DNA from: a virus
IMG/VR virus record: IMGVR_UViG_3300035670_000140
Coordinates: 1 to 64,000 of that record
Length of the DNA: 64,000 nt
Direction: 5' to 3' (one strand)
The notes beneath the pieces were generated by a model. That model did not search any database. It was not told the DNA's origin and saw only the letters and a list, made by a program, of their open reading frames with translations. The translations under genes and the position numbers were made by a program. This document shows, piece by piece, positions 51,902 through 60,978 of this stretch (position 1 is the stretch's first letter; each line of letters begins with the position of its first letter).

Positions 51902-53531
51902 GTTTGTACACGAAACATTTATACCATTTTTAAAAGAACATAAAGATTCTATTTTCGATCTTTACTTCACTTGTAGAATGCCTCCCTTTGATCAAGATGC
52001 TATGGGAGATGTATTTGTTTCAGATCCTAGACAAACAACTTTTGATGCTCTGTACATCTCAAAAGAATCTGGTATTCCTTTGTCTGCTACATTTAATAAC
52101 ATTTATGTAAGACCATCTCAAAAGAATCTTGATCTATTCATAGAAAATTTTAAAACCCTGTACGACAAAGGAATTCGTATAGTTACTTTACCCCATACTA
52201 TTTGGGTTTCTACTGGGCAAATACAGAAAGAGTTTCCAGAACTCTACATTAAGAATACTATTCTTAGAGAAGTTCGTCAAGCAAACGAAATTGTTTCTTT
52301 AGCGAAAGCTGGGTTTCATTATATCAATCTCGATAGAGATCTGATGAGGGATCGTGATGCTTTGTTAGAGATCAAAGAAGCAAAGGATTATTGTGAGTCC
52401 ATAAACAAACCAATAAAATTATCATTGTTGGTTAATGAGACTTGCTGGGGTGGATGTCCAATTATGGTAGAACACTATCACTATAACAATACCAGAAAAG
52501 ATGAAGACCCTCAATTTTTTAATGATCCTATTAGTAGAAATTCTTGCTCTAAGTGGGAAATACTAGACCCATCTCATTCTCTCAAAGCAGCAAACCTTCC
52601 TCCTTGGAAAAAGGATTGGGAAGAGTTTATTGATCTTGGTATTGATGTATTTAAACTTCATGGAAGAGAATCCATGATGAGATTAAAAGAATCGATGGAT
52701 CTTATTGAAAGATGGGATAACAATGAAGAGTTAATGTTCCCTCTGTTTAATGAATATATTGAAAATGTTTCTTTACAAGAACGTCCAATCGATATCTGGA
52801 GAGAAAAAATTAAGACTTGTAAGTTTGATTGTTGGAAATGTAATTATTGTGAGTCAGTTGTAGAATCTAGATTAAAAAAACAAAACAGATTACTTCATCC
52901 ATTGGTAGAGAATATTATTAAATCTATTGACAACTCAGCTAACCAGAAAGATTATTCTATTCCAGGTCTCAGTTCTAACAGAGTAAGAACTTTACTTAAT
53001 TCTATTTGTTCTGATAATAGTATTAAGTATTTGGAAGTGGGTGCTTATCTTGGTAGTACATTCTGTGCTGCTATAGAAAACAATAATATCAAATCTTATG
53101 CTGTTGATAATTGGAAGACTCCCGACCTAAAACCATTTGAAAATAAATTAGTTTTTGCTGGCATTGCTTCCATAGAAGATTTTAAAAATAATGTAAGTTC
53201 AACTAAATCAGGATCAACTGTAAAAATTTTAAATAAAACATGTTTAAAGTTAATTGATGGAGATATAGAAGATAAGATTAATTTTGTATTTTATGATGGA
53301 GATCATGAATACAATGAACAACTAAAAGCTTTAAACGTCATCAAAGATTTTGTTGATAGTACATTTGTTTTGATATTAGATGATGCTAATTTCGAAGGTG
53401 TTGTTTCTTCTGCTAATCAGTTTATTCTAGATAATAATTTCAAAGTTTTGTTTGAAAGAAAGCTTTTAAACAAAGTGGAAGATCCTTCAATGTGGTGGAA
53501 TGGTTTGTATATACTTGTTTTACAAAAATGA
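51852..53531 (+). CDS. U32-like (Fe-S) domain fused to a class I methyltransferase (559 aa)
   Basis: Residues 1-340 resemble the U32 family (TIM-barrel proteins such as UbiU/UbiV, TrhP, RlhA): FHYINLDRDLMRDRDAL, SLLVNETCWGGCPIMVEHYH, NSCSKWEILDPS, and IDVFKLHGRESMMRL. Cysteines at 198, 202, 232, 323, 327, 330 and 333 could hold an Fe-S cluster. Residues about 390-555 are a SAM methyltransferase of the Methyltransf_24 type (YLEVGAYLGST, AVDNWKTPD, FYDGDHEYNEQLKAL, ILDDANFEG). U32 relatives hydroxylate RNA or quinones. Here the place between fibre genes and an oxygenase gene suggests a modification enzyme, target unknown. The start overlaps the previous gene; the stop overlaps the next ATG (ATGA). 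Confidence 0.65.
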   Translation: MKSKNFSLPINPKSSSEFVHETFIPFLKEHKDSIFDLYFTCRMPPFDQDAMGDVFVSDPRQTTFDALYISKESGIPLSATFNNIYVRPSQKNLDLFIENFKTLYDKGIRIVTLPHTIWVSTGQIQKEFPELYIKNTILREVRQANEIVSLAKAGFHYINLDRDLMRDRDALLEIKEAKDYCESINKPIKLSLLVNETCWGGCPIMVEHYHYNNTRKDEDPQFFNDPISRNSCSKWEILDPSHSLKAANLPPWKKDWEEFIDLGIDVFKLHGRESMMRLKESMDLIERWDNNEELMFPLFNEYIENVSLQERPIDIWREKIKTCKFDCWKCNYCESVVESRLKKQNRLLHPLVENIIKSIDNSANQKDYSIPGLSSNRVRTLLNSICSDNSIKYLEVGAYLGSTFCAAIENNNIKSYAVDNWKTPDLKPFENKLVFAGIASIEDFKNNVSSTKSGSTVKILNKTCLKLIDGDIEDKINFVFYDGDHEYNEQLKALNVIKDFVDSTFVLILDDANFEGVVSSANQFILDNNFKVLFERKLLNKVEDPSMWWNGLYILVLQK

Positions 53532-54154
53532 AATTATTTGAAATTTTCCCCAACCCAATCTTTATGGAAACTTGTAATTTTCAAAAAGATGTAAAAAATA
53601 TTATTCAAAATTTAAATGTCGAGTTTAATCAAAATGAAGTAAGTAATAAATTATTTCATTATGGCAATGACTTAAATCAATCGGTTTTATATTTGCCAGT
53701 GTTTGAACGATTTAAATTATGGATAGAAAAATGTTGCTATCAATATGTAACAGAAATACTTGGATATCATTTAGATGATAAAATTATTGTTACAGACAGT
53801 TGGATAAACAAATGTGATGAAGGTGGTTATCAATATCCTCATTATCATACTAATTCATATATCTCAGGAACATACTATATTAACATACAAGATGGTCATG
53901 CTCCTATAGTTTTTAGGCATGATGATAGTTCTACACATATTCCTAAGCAGTCAATTACATTGAAGAAGCAATCATCGACAAAATATAATTCAGATGTTTT
54001 ATTTCACCCAAATCCAGGTGAATTATATCTTTGGCAATCTCATCTAACCCACGGGGTACTTGACAATAACCTAGATGATAGGTTATCATTATCTATGAAT
54101 TTCATGCCTTCTGTGGTTTCTAACTACAAGTATGGGTATAAAATCTCGGTATAA
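53528..54154 (+). CDS. 2-oxoglutarate/Fe(II)-dependent oxygenase (208 aa)
   Basis: ATG at 53528 (ATGA overlap) rather than the codon at 53492 inside the gene before. Matches the 2OG-FeII_Oxy_5 / TIGR02466-type family: FEIFPNPIF start, SWINKCDEGGYQYPHYHTNS with H105/H107 and N109 where H-x-D/N is expected, SGTYYIN, then LYLWQSHLTHGV with H172/H175, and DDRLSLSMNF with the arginine for 2-oxoglutarate. This family is frequent in cyanophages. Likely a hydroxylase; protein (prolyl-type) or nucleotide substrate unknown. The first-shell acidic residue is not clear, which is worth checking. Confidence 0.75.
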   Translation: MKLFEIFPNPIFMETCNFQKDVKNIIQNLNVEFNQNEVSNKLFHYGNDLNQSVLYLPVFERFKLWIEKCCYQYVTEILGYHLDDKIIVTDSWINKCDEGGYQYPHYHTNSYISGTYYINIQDGHAPIVFRHDDSSTHIPKQSITLKKQSSTKYNSDVLFHPNPGELYLWQSHLTHGVLDNNLDDRLSLSMNFMPSVVSNYKYGYKISV

Positions 54155-54157
54155 ATA
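54150..54157 (+). promoter_or_regulatory. late promoter TATAAATA
   Basis: Overlaps the oxygenase stop and lies 31 bases before the 59-aa gene at 54188. Confidence 0.6.
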
Positions 54158-54187
54158 TTAACGTTATTATTTTTACACAATAAGCAT

Positions 54188-54367
54188 ATGGACACTGAAA
54201 CACTAAAGAAAAATTTCGAAGATCAACTAGCATCAGCTGATAGACAAATTGCTGAACTAGAAGATAATCTAGCAAAAGCAAAAGAGTATCGCCTCAAGCT
54301 CCAAGGTGGATTAGAAACCTTAGCACTTCTCAATCCACCAGAAGAAGAAACAACGACCGAAGAATGA
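54188..54367 (+). CDS. small coiled-coil protein (59 aa)
   Basis: MDTETLKKNFEDQLASADRQ, then IAELEDNLAKAKEYRLKLQG, a regular coiled coil, and an acidic tail. It has its own late promoter and is followed directly by a terminator, so it can be made in large amounts. A small helical protein in this place is usual in cyanophages; role not known. Confidence 0.65.
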   Translation: MDTETLKKNFEDQLASADRQIAELEDNLAKAKEYRLKLQGGLETLALLNPPEEETTTEE

Positions 54368-54370
54368 TCA

Positions 54371-54405
54371 AATCCCTACTTCCTAAATAGAAGTAGGGAT
54401 TTTTT
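54371..54405 (+). terminator. strong Rho-independent terminator before the neck genes
   Basis: AATCCCTACTTC (54371-54382), loop CTAAATA, GAAGTAGGGATT (54390-54401), followed by T-run to 54405. 12-bp perfect stem. Separates fibre-region transcripts from the gp13 operon. Confidence 0.9.
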
Positions 54406-54417
54406 GTATCTAGATAA

Positions 54418-55242
54418 ATGGCACAGCCATCTACAAGACAGGAATTAATTGACTATTGTAAAAGACAATTAGGTGCTCCTGTTCTACAGATTAATATTGA
54501 TGATGCTCAAGTAAGTGATATTATTGACGATGCAATTCAATACTACAATGAACATCATTTTGATGGGTTAGAAAGAATGTATTTGAAACATCAAATAACT
54601 ACTGATGATGAGATTAGATTTACCACATCAGATGTAACAACTGTTGCCCCTAATAGCGATGAATGGGAGAATAGAAATAATTATATTCAAGTTCCCGATC
54701 ATGTTTTTGGTATTCAAAAAGTATTTGGAGTTTCTTCTAATTGGATTAGAAATGATTTATTTGGTTTAAGCAATCAATATTTCTTGATGGATATTTTTTC
54801 ATTCTCGTCGGGATTTGCTTTTGGAAATTTTGACATGTCTAATTATTATATGATTCGTCAGTACTTTGAAACTTTAGACATGATTGTTAATAGTGGAGCT
54901 TTAGTAGAATTTAGATTTACAAAAAGACAAGATCGTTTGTATATCGATATTGATCCTTCTCGTATTGTTCCTGGTAATTATATTTTGATAGATTGCTGGA
55001 GAGCGATAAATCCAGCAGAGTATTCACAAGTTTATAACGACAGTTTTTTAAAGAGATATGCTACCGCTTTGATGAAAAGGCAGTGGGGAGCAAATCTTAT
55101 TAAGTATAATAACGTTCAACTTCCTGGTGGTATAACTTTAAACGGTCGTCAAATCTGGGAAGATGGAAATAATGAAGTTCAGCAATTAGAATCTGATATG
55201 CTGAATACTTATTCATTACCACCAATGGATATGATCGGATAA
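54418..55242 (+). CDS. 13: neck protein gp13
   Basis: 274 aa (T4 gp13 309). The start STRQELIDYCKRQLGAPVLQ then NIDDAQVSDIIDDAIQYYNE is the conserved neck-protein head-completion motif. In T4 gp13 forms a ring that closes the filled head and joins gp14. One base separates it from gp14. Starts within 13 bases of the terminator T-run. Confidence 0.92.
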   Translation: MAQPSTRQELIDYCKRQLGAPVLQINIDDAQVSDIIDDAIQYYNEHHFDGLERMYLKHQITTDDEIRFTTSDVTTVAPNSDEWENRNNYIQVPDHVFGIQKVFGVSSNWIRNDLFGLSNQYFLMDIFSFSSGFAFGNFDMSNYYMIRQYFETLDMIVNSGALVEFRFTKRQDRLYIDIDPSRIVPGNYILIDCWRAINPAEYSQVYNDSFLKRYATALMKRQWGANLIKYNNVQLPGGITLNGRQIWEDGNNEVQQLESDMLNTYSLPPMDMIG

Positions 55243-55243
55243 G

Positions 55244-56128
55244 ATGCCTACCAGTCCTTATTTTCCTACCTACTATCAAGGTCATCCAGGAGAACAAAAC
55301 CTGGCACAAGATCTTGCCGACGAACAGATCAAGCTGTTTGGAACAGATATTTATTATCTACCAAGAACTATTCTTAAAGATAATACACTGGATGATATCA
55401 TTTATTCCAAGTATCAAGAACAGTTTCAAGTAGAAATGCTTCTACAAAACGTAGAGGGTTTTGGAGAGCAATCGGAATTTATCAGTAAATTTGGTATTCG
55501 TATTACCGATGAAGTTAAATTCATTGTTTCTACTAGAAGATGGGAACAATCAGAAATTCAATATAGTCCATCTTTGACTGTTCCTGGTAGACCAAATGAA
55601 GGGGATCTTTTGTATTTTCCTCTCACAACAGATATCTATGAAATAAAATTTGTAGAAAGAGAGACACCATTCTATCAGTTTGGTAAAATTCAATTCTTCA
55701 TTCTAACTGCCGAAATTTATGAAGTTGGCAATGATCTTATTGATACTGGTGTTCCAGAAATAGATGAGATAGAAACTCTATTCTCTTCTTCTATGTCATT
55801 GATTATGTCTATTGGCGGAACTGGAAATTTTGATGAGGGAGAAATAGTTACTGGATCTACCACAGGAACAGTAGCTACTGTCATATCTTGGAATCCATCA
55901 ACAAGATTACTTCAGGTAATCAATAGAGACGGAACGTTCATTACAGGAGAGGCGCTCACAGGCGACGACAGTGCCGCTGTATGGTCAATTGGATCATTTG
56001 ATACTCTAAATAATTCAAACAGTCTCTACGACCAAAATAGAGAGATTGAAGACGAGGCAGATAATATTATTGATTGGGGAGAAAAGAATCCTTTTGGTGA
56101 GTATGGTAATTTTACAGGTAGTATCTAA
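55244..56128 (+). CDS. 14: neck protein gp14
   Basis: 294 aa (T4 256). SPYFPTYYQGHPGEQNLAQD, then IYYLPRTILKDNTLDDIIYS, EFISKFGIRITDEVKFIVST and PFYQFGKIQFFILTAEIYEV are the conserved gp14 blocks. A beta segment at about residues 185-250 (GTGNFDEGEIVTGSTTGTVA) is an insert of the same repeat style as in the baseplate proteins. With gp13 it forms the neck. TAATG overlap with gp15. Confidence 0.92.
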   Translation: MPTSPYFPTYYQGHPGEQNLAQDLADEQIKLFGTDIYYLPRTILKDNTLDDIIYSKYQEQFQVEMLLQNVEGFGEQSEFISKFGIRITDEVKFIVSTRRWEQSEIQYSPSLTVPGRPNEGDLLYFPLTTDIYEIKFVERETPFYQFGKIQFFILTAEIYEVGNDLIDTGVPEIDEIETLFSSSMSLIMSIGGTGNFDEGEIVTGSTTGTVATVISWNPSTRLLQVINRDGTFITGEALTGDDSAAVWSIGSFDTLNNSNSLYDQNREIEDEADNIIDWGEKNPFGEYGNFTGSI

Positions 56129-56931
56129 TGTTAGGATCACATTTTTATAACGAAGCTATTCGTAAAACTGTTGTTGGATTTGGAACTCTATTTAATAATA
56201 TAGAGTTACATAAAAAAGATCCACAAAGCGGCGATATTTTGGAAGTGGAAAAAGTTCCATTAGCATATGGTCCAAAGCAAAAGTTTCTTGCTCGCTTAGA
56301 GCAAAATCCAGATGTTGGCAGAAAAGTGGCAATCACTTTACCACGTTTGTATTTTGAAATGACTGGTATATCATATGATTCTTCTAGAAAAACTAGTCCC
56401 GTCCAAAAATTCAAAAACACAGTTGGAGACAACGGCGAAGAACTAAGAGTTCAGTATGTCCCTGTTCCATACAATATGGAATTCGAGTTGGGAATTATTG
56501 CCAAGAGTCAAGATGATGGGTTACAAATCCTAGAACAGATACTACCATACTTCCAACCAAATTTCAATATCACTCTCAACATGATTCCAGATATGGATGA
56601 GAAGAAAGATATTGCTATTGTTTTAAATAATGTCAATTACGAAGACGATTGGGAAGATGATTATCTCCAGAGAAGAAGTATTCTTTGGACACTTAACTTC
56701 ACAGCTAAGTCTTATATCTACGGTCCATTCACTAATACTGGTATTATTAGAAAAGCTATTATTTACGAAACATATGGAGATTTGGCAGCAAGCAAGAGAA
56801 CTGCCGAATATACATATTCTCCTAAAGCACTTGAAGATAACAACAGTGATGGCGTTATCAACGCTGCCGATGATGAACTTGTAATGTCAACTGATGACTT
56901 TGGATTCAATGAAGGTATTACTCTACTATGA
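56128..56931 (+). CDS. 15: tail sheath stabiliser / tail terminator gp15
   Basis: 267 aa, the size of T4 gp15 (272). Conserved LGSHFYNEAIRKTVVGFGTL with FNNIEL, the PLAYGPKQKFLARL block, and ITLPRLYFEMTGISYDSSRK. gp15 hexamer caps the sheath and tube and docks the tail to the neck. Overlaps gp16 by four bases. Confidence 0.93.
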   Translation: MLGSHFYNEAIRKTVVGFGTLFNNIELHKKDPQSGDILEVEKVPLAYGPKQKFLARLEQNPDVGRKVAITLPRLYFEMTGISYDSSRKTSPVQKFKNTVGDNGEELRVQYVPVPYNMEFELGIIAKSQDDGLQILEQILPYFQPNFNITLNMIPDMDEKKDIAIVLNNVNYEDDWEDDYLQRRSILWTLNFTAKSYIYGPFTNTGIIRKAIIYETYGDLAASKRTAEYTYSPKALEDNNSDGVINAADDELVMSTDDFGFNEGITLL

Positions 56932-57350
56932 GCGAATTTGAAAAGAATATGGAACAAATATTTGATATTGATGTTTCAGCGACAGATGTTGAAAAACCAC
57001 CTCTTATTAAAAAGAAAAGAGAAGAAAAGAACGATCAAGATAGTGACTACGAATATACTAGAGGTCAACTATATGATCTAATAGAAAAAGGTCAAGAAGC
57101 TTTCAACGGAGCATTGGAAGTTGCTCAGGAATCTGGGCACCCTAGAGCATATGAAGTAGCAGTGAATGCCATGAAGCAAGTTGCTGATGTAGCAGATAAA
57201 CTTATAGATCTTCAGAAAAAAATGAAAGATTTAGATGCTCCAACTAAGACTGGACCAACTACTGTTAACAATTCTTTGTTTGTTGGATCTACTGCTGATC
57301 TCCAAAAGATGATAAAGGAGATGGGCAAAGGTGACGCTGAAGATAAATAA
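56928..57350 (+). CDS. 16: terminase small subunit gp16
   Basis: 140 aa (T4 164). An acidic/basic N-terminus, then YTRGQLYDLIEKGQEAFNGA and HPRAYEVAVNAMKQVADVAD with LIDLQKKMKDL: the central coiled-coil helices that make the gp16 ring. C-terminal SLFVGSTADLQKMIKEM is the conserved end. It selects DNA and stimulates gp17. The stop lies in a late promoter. Confidence 0.9.
   Translation: MSEFEKNMEQIFDIDVSATDVEKPPLIKKKREEKNDQDSDYEYTRGQLYDLIEKGQEAFNGALEVAQESGHPRAYEVAVNAMKQVADVADKLIDLQKKMKDLDAPTKTGPTTVNNSLFVGSTADLQKMIKEMGKGDAEDK
57342..57349 (+). promoter_or_regulatory. late promoter GATAAATA
   Basis: Covers the last codons of gp16, 21 bases before the gene at 57370. Confidence 0.6.
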
Positions 57351-57369
57351 TCAATAAAAGTCTAATAAG

Positions 57370-57651
57370 ATGAGAATCAAAATTTTAGATGAGGCAGAAA
57401 TATTAAGCTCTGCTTCAAAAACAGATGTAACTAAAGCATCTGATGTGTATCTATACAATACACATTCAGATTTAACAGGTTCTGCTTCTACCAGAACTGT
57501 TTCTGTTTACGAAGAAGATGGTACTACGGTAGTTGGTAGTTTTGCTTTGACTGTTGGTATTCCTCTTATTATTCATAAAGAACCCCAACAACAAATTACT
57601 GTTGACAGTACATCAAATGTCACAGCTACTAAAGTCGCTTACTTAGGATAA
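57370..57651 (+). CDS. small virion-associated protein candidate (93 aa)
   Basis: All-beta: RIKILDEAEILSSASKTDVT, then YLYNTHSDLTGSASTRTVSV, a single jelly-roll-like module. It precedes the 239-aa protein with a TAATG overlap. Similar short beta proteins are found between gp16 and gp17 in cyanophages. Possibly head or neck decoration. Confidence 0.6.
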   Translation: MRIKILDEAEILSSASKTDVTKASDVYLYNTHSDLTGSASTRTVSVYEEDGTTVVGSFALTVGIPLIIHKEPQQQITVDSTSNVTATKVAYLG

Positions 57652-58370
57652 TGGCACAATTTAACTGGGACGATAATTTTAAATTGAATGTTTCCATGGG
57701 CAAAGTCCGTGGTGCTACACCAGTTCATAAGTTTGGTGCTGTGCCAGCGATGTCACAAAGCGCCACAGGAACTATCTGGGACAAGAACGATACCGTTTAT
57801 CCTTGGAGTGCTTTTGATACTGCTGGAGTAATTACTGCTTCTATTGCTAATGCTTCAGACAACGGTAAGATTGTGACAGTTCTTGGATTGGATAATGACT
57901 TTAACGAAGTATCTGATACTTTTACATTATCCAGTACAGCAACTGTAGCAGGCACAGTTTCCTTCCGTCGTGTGTTTAGAGCATACATTTCAACTGGCAC
58001 TAATAATGTTGGTGATGTAAATTTTACCAAGAATGGATCTGATGTCTTGAGAATTACTGCTAGTAAGGGTCAAACTCTTATGGCAATCTACACAATCCCT
58101 GCTGGTAAAACTGGATATCTTTATAAGGGAGTTGCTACAGCTCAATCGGGTGCTGATGGTAGCGGAAACATGTTTGTTAGATACTTCGGTCAAACAGCAT
58201 TTAGGATCGGTCATTCATTTGAAGTTACTGGTGGTGGGGAATATGATTATGAGTTTGCTTTCCCCATTCGTATTCCAGAGAAATCTGATATTGATGTGAG
58301 AGTAACAACCAGATCAAACAACGGGCGCTATACAGCAGCATTCGATCTATTACTACTAACAGAGCAGTAA
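57651..58370 (+). CDS. virion structural protein (239 aa), cyanophage-conserved
   Basis: MAQFNWDDNFKLNVSMGKVR, then ATPVHKFGAVPAMSQSATGT with IWDKND, and a C-terminal SFEVTGGGEYDYEFAFPIRI, DVRVTTRSNN. This jelly-roll-like protein (AVPAMSQ...TIWD) is found in many marine phages in the head/neck gene group and is often seen as a capsid-decoration or structural protein. Copy number and site unknown. Confidence 0.65.
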   Translation: MAQFNWDDNFKLNVSMGKVRGATPVHKFGAVPAMSQSATGTIWDKNDTVYPWSAFDTAGVITASIANASDNGKIVTVLGLDNDFNEVSDTFTLSSTATVAGTVSFRRVFRAYISTGTNNVGDVNFTKNGSDVLRITASKGQTLMAIYTIPAGKTGYLYKGVATAQSGADGSGNMFVRYFGQTAFRIGHSFEVTGGGEYDYEFAFPIRIPEKSDIDVRVTTRSNNGRYTAAFDLLLLTEQ

Positions 58371-58371
58371 G

Positions 58372-58998
58372 ATGAAAAACTACAAAGAGATCAAACAACT
58401 TGCCGAAGAAGCAAAGAAAAAAGAAAAGGAAGAAAAGCGTTTTTGTAAGCTTTGCCAAAAACCAGAAACAAGAAGTGAGTGCTCTTATGGCGAGAAAGCA
58501 TGGGATCGTTTTGCTGTTCCAGTTAAGTCAGTAAAGATGGAATCTTATGACAAAGGAGAATATGATTATGAAGGTGACATGGCAAAGACTCAATTAAAAG
58601 GAGTCATTAGAAATGCTCAGGAACTTCATGATATGCTAAAACCAGATGATAATCTTCCAGAATGGGTACAGTCTAAAATAACACTTGCTTTTGATTACAT
58701 TCAAACAGCATCTGATTATATGAAAAGTGTAAATGAAGAATTAGAACTAGATGAATCTACTTGGACCAAAAAAGCAGGTCAAAACAAAAACGGTGGTCTT
58801 AATGAAAAAGGTCGTAAATCATATGAACGTGAAAATCCAGGCAGTGATTTGAAAGCGCCATCAAAAGAAAAAGGAAATCCTCGTAGAAAATCATTCTGTG
58901 CCAGAATGAAAGGAATGAAAGCAAAGCTGACATCTAAAAAAACTGCCAGAGATCCAGATAGTAGAATTAATAAATCACTAAGAGCCTGGAACTGCTAA
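58372..58998 (+). CDS. DUF6321-type cyanophage protein (208 aa)
   Basis: N-terminal charged helix and a Cys pair (RFCKLCQKPETRSEC). Middle: LHDMLKPDDNLPEWVQSKIT, a helical domain. C-terminus: a nearly fixed block from KKAGQNKNGGLNEKGRKSYE through PGSDLKAPSKEKGNPRRKSF to DPDSRINKSLRAWNC, which I associate with DUF6321 in cyanophages. The end is strongly basic. Role unknown; DNA packaging or head interior is possible given neighbours. Confidence 0.7.
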   Translation: MKNYKEIKQLAEEAKKKEKEEKRFCKLCQKPETRSECSYGEKAWDRFAVPVKSVKMESYDKGEYDYEGDMAKTQLKGVIRNAQELHDMLKPDDNLPEWVQSKITLAFDYIQTASDYMKSVNEELELDESTWTKKAGQNKNGGLNEKGRKSYERENPGSDLKAPSKEKGNPRRKSFCARMKGMKAKLTSKKTARDPDSRINKSLRAWNC

Positions 58999-59041
58999 CA
59001 AAAGTATATAATTTGTTACTTTACATTCTCTAATTTTGATA

Positions 59042-59047
59042 TATAAT
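59042..59047 (+). promoter_or_regulatory. -10 box TATAAT before the zinc-ribbon gene at 59075
   Basis: TATAAT with TTTACA (59020-59025) 16 bases upstream as a fair -35. A short TTACC/GGTAA inverted repeat follows in the leader. Confidence 0.5.
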
Positions 59048-59074
59048 ATCATTACCGTATCAAGGTAAGACTAA

Positions 59075-59299
59075 ATGGATACTAAAACCTGCCCTAAATG
59101 TGGGGCTTGCTGGATTGGGGGTCAACACTTCTGGGCTGGCACAAATAAGAAGGGCAATGAATTAGATTTAGCAGGTCTAGTTTGTAATAAATTTGGAGAT
59201 GATTCCTGTATTAATCCATGCAAAGGAAAAGATGGTGGAGATACGTGGGAAAAAAGATTTGAAGATCTACAAAATAACATGGGCAAGAACGATATCTAA
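59075..59299 (+). CDS. small Cys-rich zinc-binding protein (74 aa)
   Basis: MDTKTCPKCGACWIGGQHFW with C6, C9, C12, then AGLVCNKFGDDSCINPCKG. Two knuckles typical of a small zinc ribbon. Directly before gp17, with its own early-type promoter. Conserved in this place in cyanophages as I recall; role unknown. Confidence 0.65.
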   Translation: MDTKTCPKCGACWIGGQHFWAGTNKKGNELDLAGLVCNKFGDDSCINPCKGKDGGDTWEKRFEDLQNNMGKNDI

Positions 59300-59325
59300 A
59301 TATTTTGTAGTGATTTAAACAATTA

Positions 59326-60978
59326 ATGGCTAGACAAGATGATGTATATCTTGGCAATCCGCTGCTTAAAAAAGCAAACGTTGCTATTGATTTCACAAAA
59401 GAACAGGTAGAAGAATATATTAAGTGTAAGAACGACCCTGTTTATTTCACAAAACACTACGTCAAGATTGTTTCTCTTGATGAAGGTCTAGTTCCGTTTA
59501 AAATGTGGGACTTCCAGGAAGAACTTATTATGAAGTTCCACCAAAATAGATTTAACATTGCTAAACTTCCTAGACAGACTGGCAAATCCACTACTGTGGT
59601 TTCATATCTTTTACATTATATTCTATTCAATGATAATGTCAATATTGGAATTCTAGCAAACAAAGCATCTACAGCTAGAGATCTTCTTGCTAGATTAGCA
59701 ACAGCATACGAAAACTTGCCTAAATGGATTCAGCAAGGTGTTGTTGTGTGGAACAAAGGTAATATTGAATTAGAGAATGGATCAAAGATCCTTGCTGCTT
59801 CGACATCAGCATCTGCTGTTCGAGGAATGTCATTCAACATTATCTTCTTGGACGAATTTGCTTTCGTTCCAAACCACATTGCTGATTCGTTTTTTGCTTC
59901 TGTTTATCCTACAATTACATCAGGTAAAAGTACAAAAGTTATAATCATTTCAACGCCCCAGGGCATGAACCACTTCTATAAGATGTGGACTGATGCTGTT
60001 AATGGGAAGAATGGATATACTTTCCACGAAGTACACTGGTCTCAGGTTCCAGGTAGGGATGCTAAGTGGAAAGAAGAAACTATCAAGAACACATCAGAAA
60101 GACAGTTTACTCAAGAATTCGAATGTGAATTTTTAGGATCTGTTGATACTTTAATTTCTGCTCCTAAGTTAAGAGCATTGACATTTGAAGATCCAATAAG
60201 CTCCAATAAAGGATTAGATATTTACGAACAACCAAAAGAAAGATCCGAATATTTGATGACGGTTGACGTAAGTCGTGGAATTGGTGGAGACTATTCTGCT
60301 TTCATTATATTTGATATAACAACAGTTCCATATAGGATAGTAGGAAAATATAGGAACAATGAAGTTAAACCTATGCTGTTTCCAAATATTATAAACGATC
60401 TTGCTAGAGCATATAATAATGCTTGGGTATTATGTGAAGTAAACGATATCGGTGATCAGGTAGCTTCTATTTTGAATTACGATCTTGAGTATCCTAATGT
60501 GCTCATGTGTGCTATGAGAGGTCGTGCTGGGCAGATTGTGGGGCATGGATTCTCTGGTACTAAAACTCAACTTGGAGTTAAGATGAGTATAACAGTCAAG
60601 AAGGTAGGTTGTGCCAACTTAAAAAGTATTGTAGAAGATGATAAGTTAATTTTTAATGATTACGATATTATCAATGAGCTTACTACATTCATCCAGAAAA
60701 AGCAATCCTTTGAAGCAGATGAAGGATTCCATGATGACTTAGTAATGTGTATGGTTATCTTTGCTTGGTTGGTCCAGCAAGATTACTTCAAAGAAATGAC
60801 GGATAATGATGTCCGTAAGAGAATATATGATGAACAGAAAAATCAAATTGAACAAGATATGGCTCCTTTTGGATTCATTACTACTGGTTTAGAAGGAGAC
60901 GAAGGTTTCGTAGAGGATGGGTCTTTGTGGGAATATGGTGATACTCAAGAAGACGTAGCTTATATGTGGAACTACTAA
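59326..60978 (+). CDS. 17: terminase large subunit gp17
   Basis: 550 aa (T4 610). Walker A LPRQTGKST at residues 81-89, Walker B LDEFAF with D176/E177, coupling motif IISTPQGMNHFYKMW. The RNaseH-like nuclease domain has MTVDVSRGIGGDYSAF (D about 314), EVNDIGDQV and HDDLVM (about 469-474). It is the ATP-driven packaging motor and headful nuclease. An upstream CTAAATA (59296) is a partial late element. Confidence 0.96.
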   Translation: MARQDDVYLGNPLLKKANVAIDFTKEQVEEYIKCKNDPVYFTKHYVKIVSLDEGLVPFKMWDFQEELIMKFHQNRFNIAKLPRQTGKSTTVVSYLLHYILFNDNVNIGILANKASTARDLLARLATAYENLPKWIQQGVVVWNKGNIELENGSKILAASTSASAVRGMSFNIIFLDEFAFVPNHIADSFFASVYPTITSGKSTKVIIISTPQGMNHFYKMWTDAVNGKNGYTFHEVHWSQVPGRDAKWKEETIKNTSERQFTQEFECEFLGSVDTLISAPKLRALTFEDPISSNKGLDIYEQPKERSEYLMTVDVSRGIGGDYSAFIIFDITTVPYRIVGKYRNNEVKPMLFPNIINDLARAYNNAWVLCEVNDIGDQVASILNYDLEYPNVLMCAMRGRAGQIVGHGFSGTKTQLGVKMSITVKKVGCANLKSIVEDDKLIFNDYDIINELTTFIQKKQSFEADEGFHDDLVMCMVIFAWLVQQDYFKEMTDNDVRKRIYDEQKNQIEQDMAPFGFITTGLEGDEGFVEDGSLWEYGDTQEDVAYMWNY

